Shown here: positions 1 to 8,187 of the stretch, one piece after another
How positions within the stretch are numbered: position 1 is the first letter of the stretch
Layout of the letters: each line of letters begins with the position of its first letter
From: DASUCS01 sp041166745
GTDB taxonomy: Bacteria; Actinomycetota; Acidimicrobiia; Acidimicrobiales; JACDCH01
Assembly: GCA_041166745.1 (NCBI GenBank)
Contig: JBEEGH010000011.1
Coordinates: 66,942 to 130,941 of the forward strand
Reading direction: 5' to 3'
DNA length: 64,000 nucleotides
Translations under genes and position numbers: made by a program
Notes under the pieces: generated by a model
Told to the model about the DNA's origin: nothing
What the model saw: only the letters and a program-made list of their open reading frames with translations
Databases searched by the model: none

Positions 1-9
1 ACACCTTCC

Positions 10-546
10 GTGCCGACGCCGCAGACGCGGATCGCGCCGCTCCAATTGGTTCGTCCGGCCGTCCGCGGCGATTTGTTCGAGGAGGGCTCGCGAGCCCTCG
101 CCGAGGGCCGCACCACCGAAGGGCTCGACTCTCTCGCCGCCGCGTACGCCGCCCGACCGTCTGGCCCTTCGAACCTCGTGCCCGCACAGCAACTCGCGCG
201 CGCCGGGCAGTCCACCGCGCTCGCGTCACGCTTACTTGCAGCGAAGGGCGCCGGTCCGGGCGCGGCGTCGAACCTGCAGAGCCATCTGCACTACGCGGAC
301 TACTTCCGCGAGTCGGCCGACGTCGGAGAGCTCGTGTACGCCGATGGTCGTGCCAATCGCGCACAGACGGCGTTCGAGATCGCCTGTGCATCGGCTCGGA
401 CAGGCGACAACGACCGAGCGATGGCCTGGATCCGGCGCGCCATCGACGACGGCTTCCGAGCAGGTGCGCTCCTCGACGGAGAGCCGGACCTCGCCCCGCT
501 GCGCATCCGCGACGACTGGCCCGCATTGCGAGCATCGGCCGACTGA
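10..546 (+). CDS. C-terminal part of a TPR-like protein (5' end outside window)
   Basis: The reading frame is open to the first base of the window, so this is probably the C-terminal part of a longer protein; a GTG at 10 is the first usable start inside. The visible 178 residues are helical and alanine-rich. The last 70 residues read like a degenerate TPR unit: an alanine/cysteine-rich helix, 'ARTGDNDRAMAWIRRAIDDG', then a closing DPDL-type motif and DDWPAL. Such tails follow rhomboid-type or TPR proteins in related actinobacteria (recalled, not tested). No catalytic motif is visible. It is followed after 12 bases by the convergent end of an acyl-CoA ligase. Confidence 0.55.
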   Translation: MPTPQTRIAPLQLVRPAVRGDLFEEGSRALAEGRTTEGLDSLAAAYAARPSGPSNLVPAQQLARAGQSTALASRLLAAKGAGPGAASNLQSHLHYADYFRESADVGELVYADGRANRAQTAFEIACASARTGDNDRAMAWIRRAIDDGFRAGALLDGEPDLAPLRIRDDWPALRASAD

Positions 547-558
547 GACCGTTTCCCC

Positions 559-2208
559 TCAGGAGCCGGCGGCGATCTCCTTCGCCCAGCGGTAGTCGGC
601 CTTGCCCGCGGGGGAGCGAACGACGGTGTCGACGAAGATGAACTCCTTCGGGAGCTTGTAACGCGCGATGTGCTTGGCGCTTTCCTCGAGCAGGGACTGC
701 TCGATGTCAGCTCCCGACGTGACACCCTTCCGCAACTGCACGATGGCCACGACTTCTTGGCCCCACTGCTCGCTCGGCCGTCCGCACACCACGGCGTCGT
801 ACACGTCGGGGTGGTGGCCGAGGGACGCCTCGACTTCCTCGGCGAAGATCTTCTCGCCGCCGGAATTGATCGTCACCGAGTCGCGGCCGAGCATTTCGAC
901 CGTGCCGTCGGTGCGTTGCCGTCCACGGTCGCCCGGCACGGAGTAGCGCACGCCATCGATGACGGGGAACGTGCGCGCGCTCTTCTCAGGATCGCCGAGA
1001 TAGCCGAGCGGGACATGGCCGCGCATCGCAACCCATCCGACTTCTTCGGAACCGGGCTCGAGGATTCGCGTGAAGTCCTCGCTCACGATGCAGGTGCCGG
1101 GCCCCGGCGTGAACGTGCCGGTGGTGACGTCGCTGCCCGCCGTGGTGACCTGCGTCATCTGTCCGCCACCCTCCGATGAGCCCATCCCGTCGAGGATCAT
1201 GGCGTGCGGCACCGCCGCCAGGAACCGCTCCTTCAACGTCGAGTTCAGCGCCGCCCCTCCGGAGAGGATGATGAACAACGACGAGAGGTCGTACGAGCCT
1301 GCTTCGATTTCGTCGAGGATCGGTCGCCCGAACGCGTCGCCCACGATCTGGAGGAACGAGACCTTCTCCCGCTCGATGAGGGAGAGAACGTCCTTCGGGT
1401 CGAGCCGACGCACTTCGTCCTGGATCACGACGGTGTTGCCACCGTCCATCGCGAGAAACGCGATCCAGTGTCCCGCCCCGTGCATGAACGGTGCCGCCGG
1501 CATCACCCGCATGGCTCCGGCCTTGGCGACCTCGACCACGGCGTCGAGCGACTCGTGGGGCGTGCCGGCGACGGCTCCTCCCATCACCGACAGGAAGATG
1601 TCGTGCTGACGCCACAGCACACCCTTGGGCATGCCGGTGGTTCCCCCGGTGTAGAGGATGTACAAGTCGTCGGGCGACCATTGCGATGCGCTCGTCGGGA
1701 GGTCGGGCGATGCGGCTGCGAGCGCCTCCTCATACCAACGAGCGCCCGGCAGCAGGTCGTTGCCGGACTCGTCGGCCACCTGGAGCAACACGGTGAGGTG
1801 CGGAAGGTCGGGGAGCACCTCGGCCAACGTCGGCGCGAACTGCGAGTGGTACACGATCGCCTTGGCCTGGCTGTTGTCCAACAGGTAGCGCAGCTCCTCG
1901 GCGACATAGCGATAGTTGACGTTCACCGGGCCGAGCCGCGCCTTGAACGCGCCGACCATCGCTTCGAGGTATTCGTTGCCGTTGTAGCAATAGATGGCGA
2001 GATGGTCCTCGTGTGACTCGTGGCCCTCGAGTCCGGCCCGCCCCTCCGGGCGCGCGCCGAGGCCCTCGTCAGCTAGGACGTTGGCCAGCCGTCGAGTCCG
2101 GTCGTTGACTTCGGCCCACGACAATCGACGGTCGCGAAAGACGATGCATTCCCGGTCGGGGATGGCGGCGGCAATCGCCTCGTGCACTCGAGCGAGGTTG
2201 AACTCCAT
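559..2208 (-). CDS. Acyl-CoA synthetase (AMP-dependent ligase, FadD-like)
   Basis: Predicted to activate a carboxylic acid, probably fatty or aromatic, to its acyl-CoA through an acyl-adenylate. The protein is 549 residues, normal for ANL-family ligases. The P-loop-like motif YTGGTTGMPKG lies at about 186-196; GSSEGGG and GDRGRQRTDG are the A5 and A8 regions; the C-terminal lysine in SPAGKADY (about 536) fits the A10 catalytic lysine. It lies 12 bases downstream of the secreted peptidase gene on the same strand, so it may be co-transcribed. The substrate cannot be told from sequence. Confidence 0.9.
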   Translation of the reverse strand: MEFNLARVHEAIAAAIPDRECIVFRDRRLSWAEVNDRTRRLANVLADEGLGARPEGRAGLEGHESHEDHLAIYCYNGNEYLEAMVGAFKARLGPVNVNYRYVAEELRYLLDNSQAKAIVYHSQFAPTLAEVLPDLPHLTVLLQVADESGNDLLPGARWYEEALAAASPDLPTSASQWSPDDLYILYTGGTTGMPKGVLWRQHDIFLSVMGGAVAGTPHESLDAVVEVAKAGAMRVMPAAPFMHGAGHWIAFLAMDGGNTVVIQDEVRRLDPKDVLSLIEREKVSFLQIVGDAFGRPILDEIEAGSYDLSSLFIILSGGAALNSTLKERFLAAVPHAMILDGMGSSEGGGQMTQVTTAGSDVTTGTFTPGPGTCIVSEDFTRILEPGSEEVGWVAMRGHVPLGYLGDPEKSARTFPVIDGVRYSVPGDRGRQRTDGTVEMLGRDSVTINSGGEKIFAEEVEASLGHHPDVYDAVVCGRPSEQWGQEVVAIVQLRKGVTSGADIEQSLLEESAKHIARYKLPKEFIFVDTVVRSPAGKADYRWAKEIAAGS

Positions 2209-2220
2209 TGGCCGGTGAAG

Positions 2221-3726
2221 TTAGTTGGTGCAGACCTTGCCCTCGGGAGGCAGGGTCAGGTCGATGAAGTACGCCGCCTCTGCATTCTCGGCGCAGGTGC
2301 TCTTGCCGAACGCCGCGTGCCCGCTGCCATCGAAGGTCAGCAGGCGGCCGTTCTGCAGCGTCGACGCGACACGAACGGCTTGCTCGTAGGGCGTGGCCGC
2401 GTCGCCGGTGGTTCCGATGACGAGCATCGGAGGCGCGCCCGGAGCCGTGACCGGTCCGACGATGTTGTGCACCGGCGCCGGCCAGAACGCGCACGGCAGC
2501 AACTCGTTCGCGATCGCGCCACCGAACCGAGGGGACAGCGCCTCGAGCTCCTGAGCGAACGCCCGATACTCGTCCGACCCCACCGGATGGGGTGAGTCGA
2601 TGCACTCGACGGCGGCGTACACCGTGTACTTCACCGAGCTCTCGTAGGCCGTCGAGAGTCGCAACATCGCCGACCCGTCGCCTTCGAGCGCGCTTGTGAT
2701 GGCTTGGTAGAAGATCGGCACCGCCGAAGGTTCGTAGGTCGGAATCAGTGCCGCGATCGCCAGCTCCGACGGACCGAGCGTGCCGCCACTGCCCGAGATC
2801 GGCGCGATCTCGACGCGGCGCGACACCTCGTCGTAGCCCGCGGCCGCACCTCCAGGTGGACAGCTGCTGTCACCGTCGGGGCAGTCGTTGAGGATCGTGG
2901 TGATCTGCTGCTCGAAGGCGATCGTCTGTTGACGAAGGAATGCGCGGAAGTCTTGGTCTGGGTCGACGACCCCGTCGATGGCGATCGCCCGTGCTTGCTG
3001 AGGGAACAGGGTGGCGTAGCGGAGCCCGAGCAACGTGCCGTAGGAGATGCCGAGATAGTTGAGCTGTTCTTCTCCGAGCGCCTGACGGATCGTGTCCATG
3101 TCGCGCACGACGTCGTCCGTGCCGAGGTGCGGGAGCAGCTCGCCGGCGTTCGCCGCGCAGTCGTCCGCGACGTCCTTCGCAGCCGCGTCGAGCGCCGCCT
3201 GCTCGTCGGGGGTGTCGGGCGTCGGGTCGGCGCGGCGGAACGCGGGCACGGTGTTGTCACCGCACGGCAAACCCGTGCTCGCGCCAACACCGCGCGGATC
3301 GAAGCCGACGATGTCGAAGCGGTCGAGCAACGAGGTGGGGAGGTCGATACCGCCAGCGACGAACTCGAGGCCGGAGCCACCCGGCCCGCCCGGGTTGACG
3401 AGGAGCGATCCGATCCGTTCGTCCGAATGGCGAGCGGGGAGCTCGTTGAGCGACAGCTCGATGGTCGGTCCGGTCGGGTTGGCGTAGTCGAGCGGAACCT
3501 TCAAGGTCGCGCAATTGAGTCGGCTGCCGCAGCTGTGCCACGCGACCGGCTCAGGAACGAACGCGGGCGCACCGCTGGTGCCGGACGACGTCGCAGGCGC
3601 CGGGGCGACCGGTCGCGTCGTGGTCGTCGTGGTGATCGACGTTGCTGCCTCGCCGGTGAGCGTCGTGCACGCCGTTCCGAGGAGTGCCGCCAGTGCGAAA
3701 AGCGCGGTGGCACGGCGACGTTGCAC
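2221..3726 (-). CDS. Secreted alpha/beta hydrolase, TAP-like tripeptidyl aminopeptidase family
   Basis: Resembles the SlpD/SlpE/TAP family of exported serine peptidases. The N-terminus has three arginines, a hydrophobic stretch and then LGTAC with Cys20. This could be a lipobox, but Gly rather than Leu is at -3, so lipid attachment is uncertain. A Thr/Pro-rich linker follows. The nucleophile elbow is GISYGT, the acid is probably the Asp in TTGDAATP and the His is in GSGHAAF; the last two sit in the C-terminal TAP-like domain typical of this family. The GTG start at 3726 is chosen because TACCAT lies six bases upstream (leaderless pattern). It is divergent from the F420 oxidoreductase gene. 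Confidence 0.85.
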   Translation of the reverse strand: MQRRRATALFALAALLGTACTTLTGEAATSITTTTTTRPVAPAPATSSGTSGAPAFVPEPVAWHSCGSRLNCATLKVPLDYANPTGPTIELSLNELPARHSDERIGSLLVNPGGPGGSGLEFVAGGIDLPTSLLDRFDIVGFDPRGVGASTGLPCGDNTVPAFRRADPTPDTPDEQAALDAAAKDVADDCAANAGELLPHLGTDDVVRDMDTIRQALGEEQLNYLGISYGTLLGLRYATLFPQQARAIAIDGVVDPDQDFRAFLRQQTIAFEQQITTILNDCPDGDSSCPPGGAAAGYDEVSRRVEIAPISGSGGTLGPSELAIAALIPTYEPSAVPIFYQAITSALEGDGSAMLRLSTAYESSVKYTVYAAVECIDSPHPVGSDEYRAFAQELEALSPRFGGAIANELLPCAFWPAPVHNIVGPVTAPGAPPMLVIGTTGDAATPYEQAVRVASTLQNGRLLTFDGSGHAAFGKSTCAENAEAAYFIDLTLPPEGKVCTN

Positions 3727-3732
3727 CGGCCG

Positions 3733-3738
3733 ATGGTA
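3733..3738 (-). promoter_or_regulatory. Candidate -10 box TACCAT, TAP-like peptidase
   Basis: TANNNT hexamer on the minus strand ending six bases before the GTG at 3726, with no Shine-Dalgarno between. Fits a leaderless start. Confidence 0.55.
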
Positions 3739-3754
3739 GGAGCGGCGGCCCGTC

Positions 3755-3760
3755 TAACGT
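3755..3760 (+). promoter_or_regulatory. Candidate -10 box TAACGT, LLM oxidoreductase
   Basis: TANNNT hexamer eight bases before the ATG at 3769, with no Shine-Dalgarno between. Fits a leaderless start. Confidence 0.55.
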
Positions 3761-3768
3761 GCCGCGGC

Positions 3769-4731
3769 ATGAATCAGATGCAGTTCGGATGCTTCATCCC
3801 GCAAGGTTGGAAGATGGAGCTGGCCGGGATCTCGGGGGCCGAGGCGAAGTGGGCCAAGACGGTCGAGATCGCCGTACTCGCCGAGGAGCTCGGCTACGAC
3901 TCGGTGTGGGTCTACGACCATTTCCACAACGTGCCGACGCCCGCTCACGAGGCCGTCTTCGAATGCTGGACGGTGATGGCGGCGATCAGCCAGCGCACGA
4001 GCCGAGTACGTCTCGGCCAGATGGTGGGCTGCGCGCCGTATCGCAATCCGGGACTGCTGGCCAAGATCACCAGCACGGTCGACGTCATCAGCGGAGGGCG
4101 GCTCGACTGGGGTATCGGCGCCGGCTGGTACGACCACGAGTTCCGCGGCTACGGCTACGAATTCCCCGAGGCCAAGGTGCGTATCGGCATGCTGCGCGAG
4201 ACGGTCGAGATCGTGAAGGCGATGTGGTCCGAATCCGACATCACGTACGAGGGGCGCTACTACCACCTCGATGGCGCGCAATGTGATCCGAAGCCGGTGC
4301 AGCTCCCGCATCCGCCCATCTGGATCGGCGGAGGCGGCGAGCAGCTCACATTGCGGGTCGTCGCCCGGCACGCCGACCGGTCGAACTTCGGAGGCAAGCC
4401 GCACGAGTTCGCCCACAAGTGCGAGGTCTTGAAGCAGCACTGCAAGGCCGTGGGACGCGACTACGACGAGATCATGAAGACGATCTCGGGTGAGGTGTTC
4501 GTGCGCGAGACCGAGCAGGAAATTCTCGATGTCGGCACGCGGTCGATGTGGGGCGAGCCGCTGGAGTCGTGGCGTGAGGGCAACCTCGTTGGCACCCCCG
4601 AACAGGTGAGCGAGAAGATCCAGACATACCGCGACCTTGGCTGCACCGGGTTCGTGCCCTGGTGCTCCGACTATCCCGACGACCAGAGCTTGCGCTTGTT
4701 CGCCGAAAAGGTGATCCCGAACTTCCGCTGA
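3769..4731 (+). CDS. LLM-class F420-dependent oxidoreductase
   Basis: A 320-residue TIM-barrel protein of the luciferase-like monooxygenase superfamily, in the branch that commonly uses coenzyme F420. Typical features are the opening strand MQFGCFIPQG, DSVWVYDHF, the GQMV..PYRNPGLLAK block, 'GRLDWGIGAGW', and the ligand-binding PPIWIGGGG strand. The substrate is unknown. The frame stays open far upstream, but homology starts only at MNQMQFG, and TAACGT lies eight bases before this ATG. It is followed 18 bases later by a thioesterase gene on the same strand. Confidence 0.88.
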   Translation: MNQMQFGCFIPQGWKMELAGISGAEAKWAKTVEIAVLAEELGYDSVWVYDHFHNVPTPAHEAVFECWTVMAAISQRTSRVRLGQMVGCAPYRNPGLLAKITSTVDVISGGRLDWGIGAGWYDHEFRGYGYEFPEAKVRIGMLRETVEIVKAMWSESDITYEGRYYHLDGAQCDPKPVQLPHPPIWIGGGGEQLTLRVVARHADRSNFGGKPHEFAHKCEVLKQHCKAVGRDYDEIMKTISGEVFVRETEQEILDVGTRSMWGEPLESWREGNLVGTPEQVSEKIQTYRDLGCTGFVPWCSDYPDDQSLRLFAEKVIPNFR

Positions 4732-4749
4732 CCCGCTACAACCTTCCGC

Positions 4750-5583
4750 ATGGGGAATCTGGCGGCGGACACCGCGGTCGAGCGGATCGACGAGCATCGC
4801 CATCGCGCCACGCTCAACAAGGACTGGGAGATCTGGGGCCCGATGGGGGGCTACATCGCGAGCTACGCACTGCGGGCGATCGCGCAGGAGACGGAGTTCC
4901 CGCGGCCCGCAAGCTTCTCGTGCCACTACCTGTCGGTGGCAGCGTTCGACGAGATCGACATCGTGGTGACCCCGTTGCGCGAATCGCGCGTGGCCGGCTC
5001 GTACCGAGCCGAGATCATGCAGGGCGATCGCCGGATCCTCGAAGCCACCGCTTGGACGATCGCCGACGGAGTCGAGGCGCTCGAACACGACGACGCGGTC
5101 GCTCCGGATGTCGCCGAGCCGGACGATCTGCCGACGCTCGCGGAGTTGTTGGAGGGCGTCGAGGAAGCGGGTCCGCCGTTCCCGTTCTGGAACAACTTCG
5201 ACGTCCGGCCGCTGCGGTTCCGGAAAGACTGGCCGCCGCCCGCCCCGCTGCCGCCCGTGTTCCACGAGTGGATCCGGTTTCTCGAAGGCGACTACGCCGA
5301 TCCGTGGGCCGACGCGTGCCGATCGCTCGTGCTCATCGACATACAGAGCTGGCCCGCCGCCAATCAGCCGCACGCGTACCGGCAACACAGCATCTACGCG
5401 CCGAGCCTCGACCTCTACGTTGCATTCCATCGGCGCCCGACGAGCGACTGGATGCTCGTCGACGGCTACTCCGCAGTCGGCGACGGCGGGCTGCTCGGAT
5501 GGACCGGCCGATTGTGGGACACCGACCGCCGGCTCGTCGCGTCGGGTGGTGGCCAGCTGCTCTGCCGCCCGATGCGCGCGTAG
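4750..5583 (+). CDS. Acyl-CoA thioesterase-like double-hotdog protein
   Basis: 277 residues with the fold pattern of TesB/4HBT_3 thioesterases: 'GPMGGYIASYALRA' in the first hotdog helix, 'FSCHYLSVA' in the adjacent strand, and a second repeat ending in 'DGYSAVGDGGLLGWTGRLWD'. It is expected to cleave acyl-CoA esters in the cytoplasm. It follows the LLM oxidoreductase and is convergent with the MaoC hydratase (three bases between stop codons), which fits a lipid-metabolism neighbourhood. A near-match -10 (TACAAC, 4738-4743) lies six bases before the ATG, so it may also be leaderless. Confidence 0.8.
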   Translation: MGNLAADTAVERIDEHRHRATLNKDWEIWGPMGGYIASYALRAIAQETEFPRPASFSCHYLSVAAFDEIDIVVTPLRESRVAGSYRAEIMQGDRRILEATAWTIADGVEALEHDDAVAPDVAEPDDLPTLAELLEGVEEAGPPFPFWNNFDVRPLRFRKDWPPPAPLPPVFHEWIRFLEGDYADPWADACRSLVLIDIQSWPAANQPHAYRQHSIYAPSLDLYVAFHRRPTSDWMLVDGYSAVGDGGLLGWTGRLWDTDRRLVASGGGQLLCRPMRA

Positions 5584-5586
5584 CGG

Positions 5587-6042
5587 CTACTCGTAGTAGC
5601 GGTACACCACTTGTGCGACGCAGCTCGGCTTGGGTGCGCCTTCGACTTCGATCGTCGCGGTGATCGTGGCCTGCACGCCGCCGGCTACGTCGTCGACGGC
5701 TTCGATGGCTGCACCGCAGCGCACCTTCGAGCCCACGGGTACCGGCGAGGGAAAGCGAACCTTCTCGCATCCGTAGTTCACGCCCATGCTGATGCCCTCG
5801 ACCTGCATGATCGTCGGCAGGAAGAACGGGACGAGGGCCAGCGTGAGGTAACCGTGGGCGATGGGCCCGCCGAACGGCCCGGACTTCGCTCGCTCAGGAT
5901 CGACGTGGATCCACTGATGATCGCCGGTGGCCTCCGCGAACAGGTTCACCTGCTCCTGGGTGACCTCGTGCCAATCACTGAAGCCGACGTGTTCTCCGAC
6001 GAGCTCCTTGAGCCCCTGCACGCCTTTGACCGTAAGCGTCAC
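5587..6042 (-). CDS. MaoC family dehydratase / (R)-enoyl-CoA hydratase
   Basis: A 151-residue single hotdog. The MaoC signature ATGDHQWIHVDPERA carries the catalytic pair Asp41 and His46, and GPFGGPIAHGYLTL forms the overhang segment. It should hydrate trans-2-enoyl-CoA or dehydrate 3-hydroxyacyl-CoA. The GTG start at 6042 overlaps the TGA of the upstream membrane protein by four bases (GTGA), so the two genes are translationally coupled. Confidence 0.9.
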   Translation of the reverse strand: MTLTVKGVQGLKELVGEHVGFSDWHEVTQEQVNLFAEATGDHQWIHVDPERAKSGPFGGPIAHGYLTLALVPFFLPTIMQVEGISMGVNYGCEKVRFPSPVPVGSKVRCGAAIEAVDDVAGGVQATITATIEVEGAPKPSCVAQVVYRYYE

Positions 6043-6392
6043 TTGAACCAGATCCTTTCGTACTCACGCGACTGTCGATGTAGCAGCAGCACCACGAGCG
6101 CGACCTCGAACATGAGGCTCACGATGTCCGTGGAGAAGACGTGGGCCAGGTCGACGGTGGCGATGCGATACACGAACGGGAAGATGGCCACGAGCAGGCC
6201 GAGTCCGTAGCCCCACTTCTGCTCGTTGGCGATGCCGTAGCCTGCGGCGATGCCGCCAACGACGATCGCCAAGCCGTCGAGGTGGACGAAGCCACCGAAC
6301 AGCAACGTGACGACGGCTTGGGCGTAGAGCAGAAACACAGCGATCTGCAGCGTCTGCGGCTGCGACGGGTCGACCCACCGGCGCGTCTGCAT
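6039..6392 (-). CDS. Small four-helix membrane protein, unknown function
   Basis: 117 residues from the ATG at 6392, which opens MQTRRWVDPSQPQ. Roughly four hydrophobic helices follow, with a positively charged N-terminus and a C-terminal RQSREYERIW. No family is recognised. Longer starts to 6455 exist but add a low-complexity Ser/Pro tail and overlap the divergent gene more. With the chosen start its ATG overlaps the ATG of the divergent nucleotidyltransferase inside CATG, so at least one of the two starts may be wrong (the other gene could begin at GTG 6412). Coupled to maoC by GTGA. Confidence 0.65.
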   Translation of the reverse strand: MQTRRWVDPSQPQTLQIAVFLLYAQAVVTLLFGGFVHLDGLAIVVGGIAAGYGIANEQKWGYGLGLLVAIFPFVYRIATVDLAHVFSTDIVSLMFEVALVVLLLHRQSREYERIWFK

Positions 6393-7143
6393 GGCTGACA
6401 GCATTGCAGGTGTGGTGCTCGGCGCAGGGCTCGGGCTCCGGCTCAAGCCGCTCACCAGCCTGCGGCCGAAGGTGCTGTGCCCGGTCGGCGATCGTCCGCT
6501 CGTCGATCACGCGCTCGAGCGCTTCATCGATGTGACCGAAGCGCTTGCCGTCAACGTCCACCATCACCGGTCACTGCTGGAGTCGCATCTGGCTGGCCGC
6601 GTGCATCTGTCCATGGAAGTCGAGGAGCCACTCGGTACCGCGGGCGGGTTGGGATTGTTGCGTGACTGGATCGACCATCGTCCCGTGGTGGTCGTGAACG
6701 GCGACACGTACTGCCCGTCGTCCGTCGCGCCGCTGCTCGACGGTTGGGACGGAGAGCGCATCCGCGTGCTCGTTCCCGGCGGTGCACCGTTCGGCCCCGG
6801 CACCGAGATCGCGGGGTGCGTGATGCCCTGGTCAGAGGTCAAGACGTTCGCGCCGGTGCCGACCGGGTTGTACGAGCGCTCGTGGACGCGCGCCGCGCAA
6901 GAGGCCCGCCTCGAGGTCGTGGAGTTACCCGAGGACGCGGTCTGCATCGACTGCGGAACACCGTCGCAGTACCTCGCCGCGAACCTGAACTGGTCCGGCG
7001 GTGAATCGGTGGTCGGTGCCGGAGCGATCGTCGAGGGCGAGATCAACGAGTGCGTCATCTGGCCCGGCGCGCACGTACGTCCGGAAGAGCACCTCACCCG
7101 CGCCATCCGCGCTCACGAACACGTCACCGTCCTCGTCCGCTGA
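6391..7143 (+). CDS. Sugar-phosphate nucleotidyltransferase-like protein
   Basis: A 250-residue GT-A fold protein. The signature VVLGAGLGLRLKPLT near the N-terminus, 'RPKVLCPVGDRPLVDHAL' and the metal Asp in VVNGDTY match mannose-1-phosphate guanylyltransferase/glucose-1-phosphate transferases. The C-terminus has a short hexapeptide-like part (VVGAGAIVEGEINECVIWPGA). It would make an NDP-sugar, but the substrate is unclear. The start is ATG 6391 or GTG 6412. Its 3' end overlaps rlmN by 20 bases on the opposite strand. Confidence 0.82.
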   Translation: MADSIAGVVLGAGLGLRLKPLTSLRPKVLCPVGDRPLVDHALERFIDVTEALAVNVHHHRSLLESHLAGRVHLSMEVEEPLGTAGGLGLLRDWIDHRPVVVVNGDTYCPSSVAPLLDGWDGERIRVLVPGGAPFGPGTEIAGCVMPWSEVKTFAPVPTGLYERSWTRAAQEARLEVVELPEDAVCIDCGTPSQYLAANLNWSGGESVVGAGAIVEGEINECVIWPGAHVRPEEHLTRAIRAHEHVTVLVR

Positions 7144-8167
7144 CCTTACGGATCGCGACGGTGGCTCGGAGTTGGCCGCAGGCGGCGTCGATGTCGGTGC
7201 CGCGGTTGCGACGGACGGTCGCGTTGATGCCGAGCTCGACGAGTCGATCGCGGAACGCGCGCACGCCCTCCGCCGACGTTCCCTTCGTGGGCCACCCGGG
7301 TGTCGCATTGAGCGGGATGAGATTCACGTGTGCCCGAAGCGGCCGGGCATACGCCGCGAGCTCTGCGACGTCGGTGCGCCGATCGTTCACGCCATCGATC
7401 AACGCCCACTCGAACGACAGGCGGCGGTTCTTCGCCGTGAGGTAGGCGCGACATGCGGACGCGAGCTTCACGAGCGGATAGCGCCGATTGATCGGCACCA
7501 GCTCACTGCGCAGGTCGTCGTTCGCGGCGTGGAGCGATACCGCGAGGTTCACCGGCAGGCGCTCGGCGGCCATTCGCTGGATGCCGGGGACTATTCCGAT
7601 GGTCGACACCGTGATGTGCCGCGCCGAGATGCCGACGTCGCCTTGGATGCGCTCGATGGCCGGCCACAGGTTGTCGTAGTTCGCCAGCGGCTCGCCCATG
7701 CCCATGAAGACGACGTTGGACACACGGCCCTCGCCGTCCTCGGACAAACGCTGCGACGCGCGGATCACCTGCTCGACGATCTCGCCGGTCGTGAGGTGAC
7801 GATCGAACCCGGCCTGACCGGTCGCGCAGAAGCCGCAGCCCATCGCGCAGCCCGCCTGGGTGCTCACGCAGACCGTGACCCGATCGCGATAGCGCATCAG
7901 GACACTCTCGATGGCCCGGTCGTCGTTGAGCTTCCAGAGCTGCTTCACCGTGTCTCCACCGTCGCTGACCCGCTCGACGGCCAGCTCGAGCGCGGCCGGA
8001 AGTTCAGTTGAAAGGCGAGCGCGCAGGGCTTTGGGTAGCTCGGTCATGGCCTCCGGCTCGACGCGCCGGCGGTACAGGCCATCCCACACCTGCCGTATTC
8101 GGTAGGACGGCGAGTCCGCGAGAAGGTCGCCTAACGCGGCGAGATCAACGTCGTACCTGGTGTGCAC
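7124..8167 (-). CDS. rlmN: 23S rRNA (adenine2503-C2)-methyltransferase RlmN
   Basis: A radical-SAM enzyme that methylates C2 of A2503 in 23S rRNA and A37 of some tRNAs. The radical-SAM cysteines are in CAMGCGFC (about 107, 111, 114). The two methyl-transfer cysteines are CVSTQ (about 100) and IDAACGQ (about 330). The SAM-binding GMGEPL is present. The protein is 347 residues, normal length. I choose the GTG at 8167 over the TTG at 8188 because TAGCCT lies seven bases before it, and the TTG would overlap the start of the divergent gene. Confidence 0.93.
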   Translation of the reverse strand: MHTRYDVDLAALGDLLADSPSYRIRQVWDGLYRRRVEPEAMTELPKALRARLSTELPAALELAVERVSDGGDTVKQLWKLNDDRAIESVLMRYRDRVTVCVSTQAGCAMGCGFCATGQAGFDRHLTTGEIVEQVIRASQRLSEDGEGRVSNVVFMGMGEPLANYDNLWPAIERIQGDVGISARHITVSTIGIVPGIQRMAAERLPVNLAVSLHAANDDLRSELVPINRRYPLVKLASACRAYLTAKNRRLSFEWALIDGVNDRRTDVAELAAYARPLRAHVNLIPLNATPGWPTKGTSAEGVRAFRDRLVELGINATVRRNRGTDIDAACGQLRATVAIRKVSGRGR

Positions 8168-8173
8168 GACTCG

Positions 8174-8179
8174 TAGGCT
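8174..8179 (+). promoter_or_regulatory. Candidate -10 box TAGGCT, VIT1-type transporter
   Basis: Eight bases before the ATG at 8188. It overlaps the minus-strand hexamer of rlmN inside TAGGCTA. Confidence 0.55.
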
Positions 8180-8180
8180 A
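8175..8180 (-). promoter_or_regulatory. Candidate -10 box TAGCCT, rlmN
   Basis: Minus-strand TANNNT seven bases before the GTG at 8167. It overlaps the plus-strand hexamer by five bases, so the two promoters face away from one shared box. Confidence 0.55.
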
Positions 8181-8187
8181 CGGACCA

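Noticed and set aside
2704..3768. Plus-strand open frame joined to the F420 oxidoreductase, 355 extra codons
   Set aside because: It is the antisense shadow of the secreted peptidase gene. Arg-rich composition, no homology, and both the -10 box and homology place the start at 3769.
3754..5430. 558-codon minus-strand open frame opposite the oxidoreductase and thioesterase genes
   Set aside because: Follows codon structure of the plus-strand genes in mirror; composition is His/Arg/Asp shadow-like and no motif is present.
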